DNA from: CAZNPU01 sp964575335
GTDB lineage: Bacteria; Planctomycetota; Phycisphaerae; Phycisphaerales; SM1A02
NCBI GenBank assembly: GCA_964575335.1
Contig: CAZNPU010000001.1
Span: 310,001-374,000, forward strand
Direction of reading: 5' to 3'
Length of the DNA: 64,000 bases
Part shown: positions 52,167 through 61,010 of the stretch, in pieces
Layout: each line of letters starts with the position of its first letter
Position numbering within the stretch: position 1 is the first letter of the stretch
Notes under the pieces: generated by a model
Told to the model about the DNA's origin: nothing
The model's database searches: none
The model's input: only the letters and a program-made list of their open reading frames with translations
Translations under genes and position numbers: made by a program

Positions 52167-55109
52167 TCACTTTGCGTCGATCCAGTTGTCGCTCCACGCT
52201 GCCTCGACAACCAGCGGCACCTTCAGCGACATCGCGGCTTGCATGCGCTCAACCACGAACTTTGCCACGTTTTCAACGTGAAGGCGCGGCGCTTCAAACA
52301 CCAGTTCATCGTGAATCTGCAGCACCATGCGCGTTTGCGCAAACGCTTTCAGCGCATCCTTGCTCGCAAGCCATTGACCGGAATGGGGGGGCGTTTCACC
52401 CCGGCGGGCCGTTTCCAGTGAGCGGTGAATGTCGATCATGGCGAGTTTGATTAGATCCGCTGCGCTGCCCTGCACCACCGTGTTGATCGCCAGTCGCTCG
52501 CCCAGTGCGCGTTGCTGGGGCGTGTTTGAGTGAATTTGCGGGATCGGCCGCCGGCGCTTCAGCACCGTCTCGACATACCCCTGAGTCATGGCGGTATCAA
52601 TGCACCGGTTCAGAAACTCCGCGATTTTGCTGTATCGCGCCTTGTAGTCAGCGATGATCTTCGCTGCCTGCTCGTTGGTGGTTTTGGTGCCCGCCAGACT
52701 CAATCGCCACGCCAGGCCATAGGGCGTCACGCCGTACACGATGCCGAAGTTGACCATTTTTGCACTGGCTCGCTGCGCACTGGTGACTTCCTCGGGAGAT
52801 ACGCCGAACACCTCTGCCGCCACGGCAGTGTGAATGTCCACGCCTTTGTGAAACGCTTCGATCAGCGCAGGGTCGTCAGCCAGATGGGCCAGCAGGCGCA
52901 GTTCAATTTGCGAGTAATCAGCGGTGATGAGAACGTTGCCCGGCTCCGCCACGAATGCCCTGCGAATCTCGCGGCCGACCTCGGTGCGAATCGGAATGTT
53001 CTGCAGGTTCGGGTCCGATGAACTCAATCGACCCGTCACAGCGACGGTTTGATTGAATGAGGCATGAATCCGTCCGGTGCGCTTGTTGATGGCCTCTTTG
53101 AGCGCTGCCAGATACGTGTTCACCAGCTTGGTCAGTTGGCGATACTCCACAATCAATCGCGGCAGAGGAGAATCGATCGTTGGATCGTTGGCGAGTTTGT
53201 CCAGTACTTCCTGATCAGTGGAAGGGCCGGTCTTGCCGCGTTTGACCACCTTCAATCCCAGGCCCGGCGGATCCTGATCAGGCGTGTTGAACAGCACTGC
53301 AGCCAGTTGCCTGGGCGAATCGGGATTGAACGGATGCGGAGCTGCATCCATCGCCTCGCGGCGGAGAGTTGCAACGCGTTTTTCCAGTTGCTCGCGCTGA
53401 CGGTCAAGCTCATCCGGATCAACCTTGATGCCGTTCCACTCCAGTTCCGCCAGCACTTCCACCAGCGGCATCTCAACATCGTCAAACAATTTGGTCAGCT
53501 TCATTGCGCGAAGCTGCGGCTGCATGCAGTCGCGCAGGCGCAGCGTAATATCCGCATCTTCAGCGGCATACGCTGTCGCCTGATCGAGCGGCACCTGATC
53601 GAAGGATTTTTGCTTTCTGCCTGTGCCGATCAGGTCGGTAATCGGAATGCACGTGTGGTTGAGCAGCGCAAGAGCCAGCACATCCATCTTGTGACTGGAA
53701 CGCGTTGCATCAATGACGTAACTGGCGATCATCGTGTCAAAGACCACACCAGCCAGACGCACGCCGTGCTTGCGCAGTACGTTGATATCGAATTTCAGAT
53801 TGTGGCCGATCTTTTTGATCTTCGGATCTTCCAGCACCGGCCGCAGGCGATCGAGCACTGTTGCAGTGTCAAGATGATTCTCCATCTCCGGCGAGCGTGT
53901 GGGGATGTACACGCCCGTGCCCGCTTTGAGTGAAATGGAGATGCCGCATAAGTTGGCGTCGATCGGCGAAAGGCCATCGGTTTCGGTATCCACCGCAAAC
54001 TCGCCGGCTTTCTTGATCTGACTGATAATCGCGTCAAGTTGTGCGGTTGTGCGAATGCACTCGTACGTGCCGCCTGCAGGCGAGAGTGCCTGCTGTTGTG
54101 CTGCGCGCTCTTTTTCCACGTGCGAAAACAGCCCGTCAGCAAGATCGTCGTGGTGAGTAGGCTTGGAAGAAGCAGCCTCGCCGCGGGTTGCTTCTGCATC
54201 AATCGCGCCGTTACCGCTCACCAGCGCGCGCAACTCATCCTGCATGTGGTTAAAGCCAAGCTCACGAAAAGTTGCCAGCAGATCGTTGACCGGCAGATCA
54301 GTGGGGCGGCATACCGCTTGAGATAATTCAAAGTCAATCGGCAGGTCGTCTTTCAACGAAACCAACTGCCGAGCGAGCGGCAACTGATCTTTCGCAGCTT
54401 CAAGATTCTCACGGCGCTTGCCTTTGATCTCATCCAGATGTGCCAGCAGGTTGTCAACCGATCCATATTGCAGGATAAGCTGGCTCGCTGTTTTAGGGCC
54501 GATGCCCGGCACGCCGGGAATGTTGTCAACCGCATCGCCCATCAGCGTGAGGATGTCCACAACGTGCCGCGGTTCCACGCCCTCAACGCCGAACACATCG
54601 GCTGCGGTGACAGCCTGGTTCTTGTGCACATCGAACAGTTCAACGTGATCGTCGAGCAGTTGCGCGAGGTCTTTGTCGCGTGAGACGATGCGAATGTGCA
54701 GATCGGGATGCTCGCGGCGAAGGCGGCGCACGAGCGTGGCAATGGCGTCGTCGGCTTCGACACCCGGCTCGGCCACAACGGGCACGCGCATCTGCTGCAT
54801 CACCTGCAGGCAGCGCTCGACCTGGGGATGAAAGTCGTTCGGCGTTTCCTTGCGCGTGGCTTTGTATTCCGGATACAGCTCGCTGCGAAATGTCTCGCGA
54901 TCGCCTGCTGCATCAATCACCACCGCCAGGTAATCGGGCTTGTATTTGCGCAGCACCTTCAGCAGCATGCCCACGAAACCATAGGTGAGATTGGTCGGTT
55001 CCTTCGTGACCGGACTGGTCATGCCGGGACGAATGGCGTGATATGCGCGAAAAAACTGCGCGTGGCCATCAATGAGATACAGCGTTTTTCGACCGTCAGG
55101 TTCAGGCAT
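52167..55109 (-). CDS. polA: DNA polymerase I
   Basis: A 980-residue polymerase. Residues 1-300 hold the 5'-3' exonuclease (LYLIDGHAQFFRAYHAI, VEADDAIATL, GDAVDNIPGVPGIGPKTA). Residues about 340-550 hold the 3'-5' proofreading domain, with D374 and E376 in FAVDTETDGL, the NLKFDINVL Asp, and YAAEDADITLRL; all are intact. The polymerase domain has motif A ADYSQIELRLLAH (D731), motif B RASAKMVNFGIVYG with the F of the dNTP site, and motif C QIHDELVFE (D934). It fills gaps in repair and removes RNA primers. An insertion near 300-340 (Ala/Ser/His-rich) lengthens the linker between the exonuclease domains. It is directly next to the cell-shape cluster, all on the same strand. Confidence 0.95.
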   Translation of the reverse strand: MPEPDGRKTLYLIDGHAQFFRAYHAIRPGMTSPVTKEPTNLTYGFVGMLLKVLRKYKPDYLAVVIDAAGDRETFRSELYPEYKATRKETPNDFHPQVERCLQVMQQMRVPVVAEPGVEADDAIATLVRRLRREHPDLHIRIVSRDKDLAQLLDDHVELFDVHKNQAVTAADVFGVEGVEPRHVVDILTLMGDAVDNIPGVPGIGPKTASQLILQYGSVDNLLAHLDEIKGKRRENLEAAKDQLPLARQLVSLKDDLPIDFELSQAVCRPTDLPVNDLLATFRELGFNHMQDELRALVSGNGAIDAEATRGEAASSKPTHHDDLADGLFSHVEKERAAQQQALSPAGGTYECIRTTAQLDAIISQIKKAGEFAVDTETDGLSPIDANLCGISISLKAGTGVYIPTRSPEMENHLDTATVLDRLRPVLEDPKIKKIGHNLKFDINVLRKHGVRLAGVVFDTMIASYVIDATRSSHKMDVLALALLNHTCIPITDLIGTGRKQKSFDQVPLDQATAYAAEDADITLRLRDCMQPQLRAMKLTKLFDDVEMPLVEVLAELEWNGIKVDPDELDRQREQLEKRVATLRREAMDAAPHPFNPDSPRQLAAVLFNTPDQDPPGLGLKVVKRGKTGPSTDQEVLDKLANDPTIDSPLPRLIVEYRQLTKLVNTYLAALKEAINKRTGRIHASFNQTVAVTGRLSSSDPNLQNIPIRTEVGREIRRAFVAEPGNVLITADYSQIELRLLAHLADDPALIEAFHKGVDIHTAVAAEVFGVSPEEVTSAQRASAKMVNFGIVYGVTPYGLAWRLSLAGTKTTNEQAAKIIADYKARYSKIAEFLNRCIDTAMTQGYVETVLKRRRPIPQIHSNTPQQRALGERLAINTVVQGSAADLIKLAMIDIHRSLETARRGETPPHSGQWLASKDALKAFAQTRMVLQIHDELVFEAPRLHVENVAKFVVERMQAAMSLKVPLVVEAAWSDNWIDAK

Positions 55110-55257
55110 GGTGCAAGAAGAAGTCTACGCTGCGGTGAGATGAAAGGCGATTGAACAAGCTGCTGCGCAATCGGGATGACAAGCCCTTTGAGTGAGTGGA
55201 AAAAGACGTTGTCCGCTGCGTTTCAGCCGGCTTGAAGTTCATCAAAGAACGCGCTGA

Positions 55258-56469
55258 TCAATCGCTGTCGCTGACATACTGTTTGTGCAAGTCTCTTATT
55301 GCTGCCAGATAAGTTTCGCTTACCTGCACGTGACGCCGCGCCATCACGGTGCGGGCGATGTCGATGAATTTTTCCAATCGAAACGTGCGCGTGCCTTCGT
55401 TGGTCATCCACGCGAAGCGTTTGACTGTCGTAGGCGGCGGGGCAGTGGTGGCGATCATCGCTCCGGTGCCCAGCACGCTGCCGGTCATGATGCGCGTGCC
55501 GATGGCGGTCTTGACGTGATCGCCGATGATCGCACCCAGAAACTGCATGCCGGTGCGGTAGCGCGGCCCGTTTTCATCCAGGCGCATCACCACTTCGCCG
55601 TAGGTATTCAGCAGATTCGAGTTGGTCGTATCTGCACCGAGGTTCACCCATCGACCTACCCATGAATCGCCAAGGTGTCCATCGTGAGCTTTGTTGGAAA
55701 AGCCCTGGAAGATCGTCGCTCCGATTTCGCCTGCCACCTTGCAATACGGGCCAATGGCGGTGTTGGCCTTGATCAGCGCGCGATCGAGCACCACCGCATC
55801 AGCGCCGATGGAGCATGGACCGCAGATGATCGCGCCGGGCCGAATCACCGCACGTTCATGCACCATGATCGGGCCTTGCTCAGCGTCGAACACGACATTG
55901 GGGTAGATGCGAGCGGTTTCATGAATTTCAACCGGATGCTGCCCGATGACCGTTGCCACGTCGGTTGGAATCTGCGCATCGAGAATGCGCATCGAAAGAA
56001 TGTCATGCGGAATCGTCTGCTTGGCCAGCGCGAGCACTTCCCACGGATAGCGGTACAGCACACGGTTGGGCAATCGCTCGATTCGCGTGCGCTCATGCAA
56101 CTGGCCGGTTGTGAGAAAGTACTCCGCATCGGCGTGACGCAGTTGCGCTGCAATAACGTGCCCGCTGGCTTCTTCGATCAACGCTTCGCCGACGCCCAGG
56201 TTGATCGTCGCATCGGGCATGCTCCAGCGGCCGTTCACGCAATAGATAACTTCTTCATTGGGTAACTCGTTCACCGGAGCGTTGGCGCGCTCTGCAACCA
56301 GCGTGCGCAGGCGGGCGGGCACCCAGTATCCAGCCAGCGTTCGCGGCCGATGCGCTGCGATGCGTCCGGCGGTGGTGTACATGCCGGTCCGCACTTCGAA
56401 TGAAGCGCGCAGGTCCGTCATCGGGCCAAGCTGGCCCAGGCCGTCGTCAAAGATGATCATGCGGTGCAT
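55258..56469 (-). CDS. GlmU-like NTP transferase plus hexapeptide protein
   Basis: A 403-residue protein. The N-terminal third (about residues 1-130) resembles the short NTP_transf_4-type sugar nucleotidyltransferase domain: MIIFDDGLGQLG, RTGMYTTAGRIA and PDATINLGVGE. The later part is a left-handed beta-helix with repeats such as IMVHERAVIRPGAI, AVVLDRALIKANTAIGPYC and AIIGDHVKTAIGTRI, as in GlmU-type acyltransferases. In Bacteroidetes such proteins make or handle sugar-nucleotides. It lies between mreD and polA on one strand and could supply UDP-GlcNAc precursor for wall synthesis. The active-site Lys/Arg of GlmU proper is not obvious. Start ATG 56469 or 56460; neither has a good ribosome site. 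Confidence 0.82.
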   Translation of the reverse strand: MHRMIIFDDGLGQLGPMTDLRASFEVRTGMYTTAGRIAAHRPRTLAGYWVPARLRTLVAERANAPVNELPNEEVIYCVNGRWSMPDATINLGVGEALIEEASGHVIAAQLRHADAEYFLTTGQLHERTRIERLPNRVLYRYPWEVLALAKQTIPHDILSMRILDAQIPTDVATVIGQHPVEIHETARIYPNVVFDAEQGPIMVHERAVIRPGAIICGPCSIGADAVVLDRALIKANTAIGPYCKVAGEIGATIFQGFSNKAHDGHLGDSWVGRWVNLGADTTNSNLLNTYGEVVMRLDENGPRYRTGMQFLGAIIGDHVKTAIGTRIMTGSVLGTGAMIATTAPPPTTVKRFAWMTNEGTRTFRLEKFIDIARTVMARRHVQVSETYLAAIRDLHKQYVSDSD

Positions 56470-56550
56470 GCGCAAAGCATAATCGGGCTGAGCCGATATG
56501 GCGGAGCGCACAACTCGGAAAGATGAACGGTTTCAGGCTGTGCCGTGCGG

Positions 56551-57114
56551 TTACCACCCTGAAGTGCGGCGGTGGGTGAACGACTGAAACCCCCACAGCG
56601 GCATCGTGACGTTGAGCAGCCAACCGATCGGCATGGCCAACAGCGCACTGTAGATGGCGATACCGAAGCGAAACAGCAGTTCTCGGAACGCGCCTGTGGG
56701 CAAAACCGCTTCGCTGTACAGCCCCGAACGCAAGACGAGAATCGAAACCGCCACAAGCGCCGTTGCCACGAGGCAGGTAAACGTGAGAAACGCCATGGTG
56801 ACCATTCGGCGGCGGAAAACCATCGTGCGAAGCTGCAGGATCAGGTAACCGCCCGCCACGTATCCCAGTGCATGAGGGCCGAGAAGGTGATACTCCAGGC
56901 CGCGATCAGACGGCGCCAAGTCCATCAACATGCCCAGTATCCAGCACGCCCACAGCACGCTTGAGCGATGCGCAAAAAGCGAGACAAATACCACCAGGCA
57001 GGCGACAAGATCGGGCGACAGGCCACGCAGTTGCTCCAGCGTGAACACGTTGCGCACGCTCACCTGCACCACGATCAGAACAAAGGCAAAAGCTGTAAAG
57101 ACCGACCACCTCAT
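56551..57114 (-). CDS. mreD: Rod shape-determining protein MreD
   Basis: A 187-residue protein with five to six membrane helices, e.g. VFTAFAFVLIVVQVSV, LVACLVVFVSLFA and FRELLFRFGIAIYSALLAMP. Sequence is weakly conserved, as usual for MreD; the call rests on helix pattern and on its position directly after mreC, which it overlaps by four bases (57111-57114). It anchors the elongation complex in the membrane. The MDLAP motif in GMLMDLAPSDRGLEYHLLG is the usual MreD landmark. Confidence 0.88.
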   Translation of the reverse strand: MRWSVFTAFAFVLIVVQVSVRNVFTLEQLRGLSPDLVACLVVFVSLFAHRSSVLWACWILGMLMDLAPSDRGLEYHLLGPHALGYVAGGYLILQLRTMVFRRRMVTMAFLTFTCLVATALVAVSILVLRSGLYSEAVLPTGAFRELLFRFGIAIYSALLAMPIGWLLNVTMPLWGFQSFTHRRTSGW

Positions 57115-58013
57115 GGCGTTGCGCCCTCTTCGCCCCCAAGCTCGGCGTGATCCAGTTCGATCTTCAGCACCACGTCGGCCACTTGCGAAATCTGTAGGGC
57201 CGGCCGCACCGTAATGTTGTGGCGCAGCGGCTGCATATCATCGTTCTGAATCGATTCCACCGTGCCCACGATCATCGCTTGAGCGCTCTGCGGCCAGGCC
57301 GGATCGAGTAGCCGCACGACGTCGCCGACGGATATGGGCACAGTGGCCTCGGCCTCTGCTGAAAATGTCCCGTTGCCCACCGGTCGAAGCAGCAGTTTGG
57401 GAAAACTGCTGATGGAACCGCCAGCGTGATCGCGCGGCACCACAACGGCTTCAATCATGCGCGTGGAAGGATGTGTGATCGGACGCAGCGTGCATTGCAC
57501 GGCTGAGACATCATCAGTTACCTGCCCAAGCAGCTGCACTGCGTCATAAACTGCAATCGTGCGAGGCTTTACGCCATGACGAGCGCCGCGATTGAGCGTC
57601 ACCAGACCGATTGATGATGTCGGCGACCGCAGCGCGACGCGCGCGGTAATGGGCCGCACCGGTGTGCGAAGCTGCTCGGAAGAAAACTTCTGCAACTGTT
57701 CAAGCTGTCGCTCCAGCGCTTCCACCTTGGCCTGCTCAGCAAGGTAGCGGCGCTCGAACTCGCGCATCTGCGATTCAAGGTGGCGCACATACTCTTCGTC
57801 ACCGATGGGGCCGCGGCCAAGCGTTGACGGGGAAGGCCGAAGCCATTCGCTGAGCATGTTCAGCGGCAGGGCAAAGGGCGTTACGACAATCTGCACGACC
57901 TCCGCCAGCGGTCGGGTCCAGCCCAGGGCACGTCCCGGCAACAGCGCGGCGATGAACGTCAAGGTCAACGCGATTGCAAGTGATCGTTGTGTATTGAAAA
58001 ACGACCGAGGCAT
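57111..58013 (-). CDS. mreC: Rod shape-determining protein MreC
   Basis: A 300-residue protein. An N-terminal membrane helix (IALTLTFIAALLPGRAL) is followed by a coiled coil (about 70-120, LESQMREFERRYLAEQAKVEALERQ-type heptads). The MreC beta-domain has ARVALRSPTSSIGLVTLNRG, ARHGVKPRTIAVYDAVQLLG and VSAVQCTLRPITHPSTRM motifs. The ATG at 58013 gives the expected N-terminus MPRSFFNTQRSLA. MreC links MreB filaments to the wall-synthesis enzymes in the periplasm. It overlaps mreD. A later segment has low conservation. Confidence 0.92.
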   Translation of the reverse strand: MPRSFFNTQRSLAIALTLTFIAALLPGRALGWTRPLAEVVQIVVTPFALPLNMLSEWLRPSPSTLGRGPIGDEEYVRHLESQMREFERRYLAEQAKVEALERQLEQLQKFSSEQLRTPVRPITARVALRSPTSSIGLVTLNRGARHGVKPRTIAVYDAVQLLGQVTDDVSAVQCTLRPITHPSTRMIEAVVVPRDHAGGSISSFPKLLLRPVGNGTFSAEAEATVPISVGDVVRLLDPAWPQSAQAMIVGTVESIQNDDMQPLRHNITVRPALQISQVADVVLKIELDHAELGGEEGATP

Positions 58014-58137
58014 GATCAAACGCCGGGAAGCCAACTTGCCATGACGCCGATGAAGTTATCGCGACCGTGCGCGACGCAAGCCGACAGGCTCCAGGATCGA
58101 CAGGCTCGGCACTGTGATGTGTCGGCGTGCAGGCGTC

Positions 58138-59190
58138 TCACAGGTCGTCCATGTCCGATTCCATCGTTGCTTTCCACTCCTCGATATTCTCGAGGTAGAT
58201 GCTGGTGCCGCGGGCAACGCACGTGAGCGGATCGTCAGCGACGCGCACGTCAAGCCCCGTTGCGTTGGACATCACGACATCAAGACCACGCAACAATGCT
58301 CCGCCGCCCGCCAGCACGATGCCGTTATCGACCAGATCGGCAGCCAACTCCGGTTCGGCTCGTTCCAGCGTGCGCGTGACCGCCTCGATGATCGCTGAGA
58401 TCGGCTCCTGAAGCGCTTCGCGAATTTCTTCGCTGGTGACGACCGTCTTGCGCGGCAGGCCGGAGATGTTGTCCCGGCCGCGGACTTCCATGCTCATCGG
58501 CTCGCCCACCGGCGCAGCTGAACCGATCTCGATTTTGATGCGCTCAGCGGTCTGCTCACCGATGGTGAGGTTATACGTTTTTTTCATATGGTTCATGATC
58601 GCTTCATCGAGATCATCACCTGCGACGCGCACCGATTCGCAGGTGGCGATGTCCGCCAGCGACATGATGGCGACTTCAGTTGTGCCGCCGCCGATATCAA
58701 CGATCATGCTTGCAGTCGGCTCGACGATGGGCAATCCCGCACCGATGCCTGCCGCCATTGGCTCTTCAACCAGATACACTCGCCGCGCGCCGGCGCGCTC
58801 CGCTGAATCAAGTACAGCGCGTTTTTCAACGGCAGTAATGCCCGAGGGAATCGCAATTACGACGCGCGGTCCGAAGATGCGGCTTCGGCCGTTCACCTTG
58901 CGAATGAAATAATTCAACATCGCTTCGGTGATTTCGAAGTCGCTGATGACGCCGTCCTTGAGCGGACGGATCGCGCTGATGCTGCCGGGCGTTTTGCCCA
59001 GCATCTCTTTGGCCGACCAGCCCACCGCATTGCCGTTATTGAGCACACGATTGGTGCCGCGCTTGACAGCGACGACCGACGGCTCGTTGAGCACGATGCC
59101 CTCGCCGCGCACACAGACCAGGGTGTTGCAGGTCCCCAAGTCGATACCCATATCGACACTGAACCAGCCAAGAAGATGATCGAGAAACAC
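58138..59190 (-). CDS. mreB: Rod shape-determining protein MreB
   Basis: A 350-residue actin homologue: DLGTCNTLVCVRGEGIVLNE (phosphate 1), PSGITAVEKRAV, MIVDIGGGTTEVA (phosphate 2), AGDDLDEAIMNH, EEIREALQEPI and VLAGGGALLRGLD. All nucleotide and interaction motifs are present. GTG start at 59190 with GGGAG before it. It directs the elongasome and thus cell shape. The gene order mreB-mreC-mreD is conserved, spaced by 124 bases then four-base overlap. A complete mreBCD set is found in some Phycisphaerae, while many other Planctomycetes lack an ordinary cell-wall gene complement. Confidence 0.97.
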   Translation of the reverse strand: MFLDHLLGWFSVDMGIDLGTCNTLVCVRGEGIVLNEPSVVAVKRGTNRVLNNGNAVGWSAKEMLGKTPGSISAIRPLKDGVISDFEITEAMLNYFIRKVNGRSRIFGPRVVIAIPSGITAVEKRAVLDSAERAGARRVYLVEEPMAAGIGAGLPIVEPTASMIVDIGGGTTEVAIMSLADIATCESVRVAGDDLDEAIMNHMKKTYNLTIGEQTAERIKIEIGSAAPVGEPMSMEVRGRDNISGLPRKTVVTSEEIREALQEPISAIIEAVTRTLERAEPELAADLVDNGIVLAGGGALLRGLDVVMSNATGLDVRVADDPLTCVARGTSIYLENIEEWKATMESDMDDL

Positions 59191-59368
59191 CGAGGTCAGC
59201 TCCCTAGGAAAAGCGTGGCAATCTGGGCATCATTGACAAAACAGGCCGATTGCTCAATCGTCAAACTACCCATCAAAGGGTGAATGATACGACAACAGCG
59301 TCAGCCGTGGGGGCTGACGCTGCAAGATGTTCGGGGAATTGAAGGCGAAGGTCAAGAAAATAAGCAGA

Positions 59369-59560
59369 TCAGCGACGGCTGTTGGTCACCAGCTTGAACA
59401 TCCCGCCGGGCTCATTTCCGTCGGCCGAATGGCTGATGTTCTTCGTGGCCATCAGCGCCACCCCCGCAGCCAGCACCAGAAACGCCACGCACAGCAGCCC
59501 GGTGTACACGTCCAAGTCACCGCTGGCTCGGCGAGGCATTGGGGCATTGAACTGGGTCAT
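59369..59560 (-). CDS. Small single-pass membrane protein upstream of mreB
   Basis: A 63-residue protein with a very good ribosome site (TAAGGAGTG) before its ATG. Residues about 18-39 (VYTGLLCVAFLVLAAGVAL) form a membrane helix, flanked by a polar N-terminus (MTQFNAPMPRRASGDL) and a soluble C-terminus of 20 residues. It is 178 bases upstream of mreB and 72 bases downstream of the coiled-coil protein gene, same strand. No family is recognised. Position and strong start suggest it belongs with the elongasome genes. Confidence 0.75.
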   Translation of the reverse strand: MTQFNAPMPRRASGDLDVYTGLLCVAFLVLAAGVALMATKNISHSADGNEPGGMFKLVTNSRR

Positions 59561-59631
59561 CGTTGAACACTCCTTAAGGGCTGGCGTGCCAGCCCGGCAA
59601 TCTCATCAGGTCAGGACCAACAGCAGCCGCT

Positions 59632-60519
59632 TTACCGCTGACCGGCATAGGCGTGAGCGGTCTGGCCAGCGGCGACCCGGCCACGGGTGACCGGGTCTTC
59701 CAGGCTCACCACGCCGGTGGCGCGGTTGATGTCAACGTCGATAATCCGCAGAACGCCGATGAAATCGCCGCCGTTGTTGATGGTCATTTCCCAGCCTTCC
59801 TTCACGCCATCGCGGCTGCCGGCGTCAATTTCCGCCAGAACCTGGCTGGTGCTGCGATCCACGCGAATGATCGTGGCGGTCAGCGTCTTGTCGGGAATCA
59901 GGCTGCCCACGCGCACGTCATCGCGGCCGGTGAAGCCCTGCTGGAACGCCAAGCTCAACTGCGTCAGCACTTTGCTGTGCTCATCCTTCAGGCGGGCCAA
60001 TTCCTCAGCCAGCGCCCGGCGGGCCTGCTCAGCCACCTCAAGCTGGGTGGTGACTTCCTTGAGCGCCTCATCCAGTTCGATCTTTTCCTTTTCGATGCGA
60101 ACCGCATCAGCGCGAAGCTGGCGAACCTCGCCGACGAGGCTTTCGGTCAACTGCTGGCCTGCTTCAACGCTTCGGGTCAGCATGGAGAGCCGGCCGCTGA
60201 TTTCCGACTGCATGCCCTCAGCCGCCAGACGCTGCATTTCAAGCTGCCGAATGGTGACCTGGGCAGCGGCGTTTTCGTTCTGCAGGGCAGTGTTCGCGTT
60301 GCGAAGCTCGGCAATTTGCTCCATCAGACGTGCCTGCTCAGCGCCGGCGCTGGCCTGGGCGGCCCGCAGGGCTTCGTTGGCTGCCGCTGCGGCCATTTCA
60401 GCATCCTGGAACCGCGCCTTATAGCTGTTCTCGTTGTGGGAATAGACCACCACCAGCGGAACAAGCATGACCGCCAAGAGCGAAACCAGCACAATGAAAA
60501 GTTTGGTCAGTACGTGCAC
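59632..60519 (-). CDS. Membrane-anchored coiled-coil protein with MreC-like C-terminal domain
   Basis: A 295-residue protein from GTG 60519, which follows GAGGAA by seven bases. A membrane helix (LFIVLVSLLAVMLVPLVVVY) is followed by about 160 residues of coiled coil (FQDAEMAAAAANEALRAAQ, EIEKEKIELDEALKEV-type heptads), then a beta-rich C-terminal domain (about 210-295) with DDVRVGSLIPDKTLTATIIR, SGSRDGVKEGWEMTINN and VVSLEDPVTRGRVAAG. This last part resembles MreC and flagellar FlgT-like C domains. I do not know the family. Its position upstream of a small membrane protein and mreBCD suggests a role in wall elongation. Confidence 0.8.
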   Translation of the reverse strand: MHVLTKLFIVLVSLLAVMLVPLVVVYSHNENSYKARFQDAEMAAAAANEALRAAQASAGAEQARLMEQIAELRNANTALQNENAAAQVTIRQLEMQRLAAEGMQSEISGRLSMLTRSVEAGQQLTESLVGEVRQLRADAVRIEKEKIELDEALKEVTTQLEVAEQARRALAEELARLKDEHSKVLTQLSLAFQQGFTGRDDVRVGSLIPDKTLTATIIRVDRSTSQVLAEIDAGSRDGVKEGWEMTINNGGDFIGVLRIIDVDINRATGVVSLEDPVTRGRVAAGQTAHAYAGQR

Positions 60520-61010
60520 GGTTGATTCCTCGCCAATCTTGAGAACGCCGCTCCCGACAGTCCGGGAGTGCGGCCGTTGCGGACGCCAGCGGTCCGAACG
60601 TCCGCCAAAGCGGCCAAGCTGCCGCATGAACAGGAACAAGTGGCCTGTCTGCGGATAACGTCAAACTTCCTTCATACCGTCGATCATTCGCTCGGATTGA
60701 GCCTGCAGTTGCGTTGACCGATCCGTTGACAACGCCATGCCTTGCACAGGCCGCACCGATGGGGTGTCTGTTGTACCGATACCGTCAATTCGTGTCAATA
60801 CCGCCAGCGGTTCCGCCATGTTGAATCAGGATGTGCTCGGCCTTGCACATTGATGCAATGTGGTGTGAGAACAGTCAAAAAAGTGCGCCAAACCTCGCCA
60901 AACCCCGCGATCTGCCGCCTCGCCAGCCATTCAATTGCATGTCCCTTGCTTGATGCCCATCTCGCTTTCCTGCGCCTTATATATCCATTCCATATCTGCA
61001 TCTGCCGCCC
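60520..61010. other. Divergent intergenic region
   Basis: About 490 bases between the divergent coiled-coil and unknown genes. It contains a short hairpin (CTCCCG ACAGTC CGGGAG, 60551-60568) and a GCGGAC / GTCCGC pair nearby, both in the minus-strand leader of the coiled-coil gene. No promoter boxes with proper spacing were found. Confidence 0.4.
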
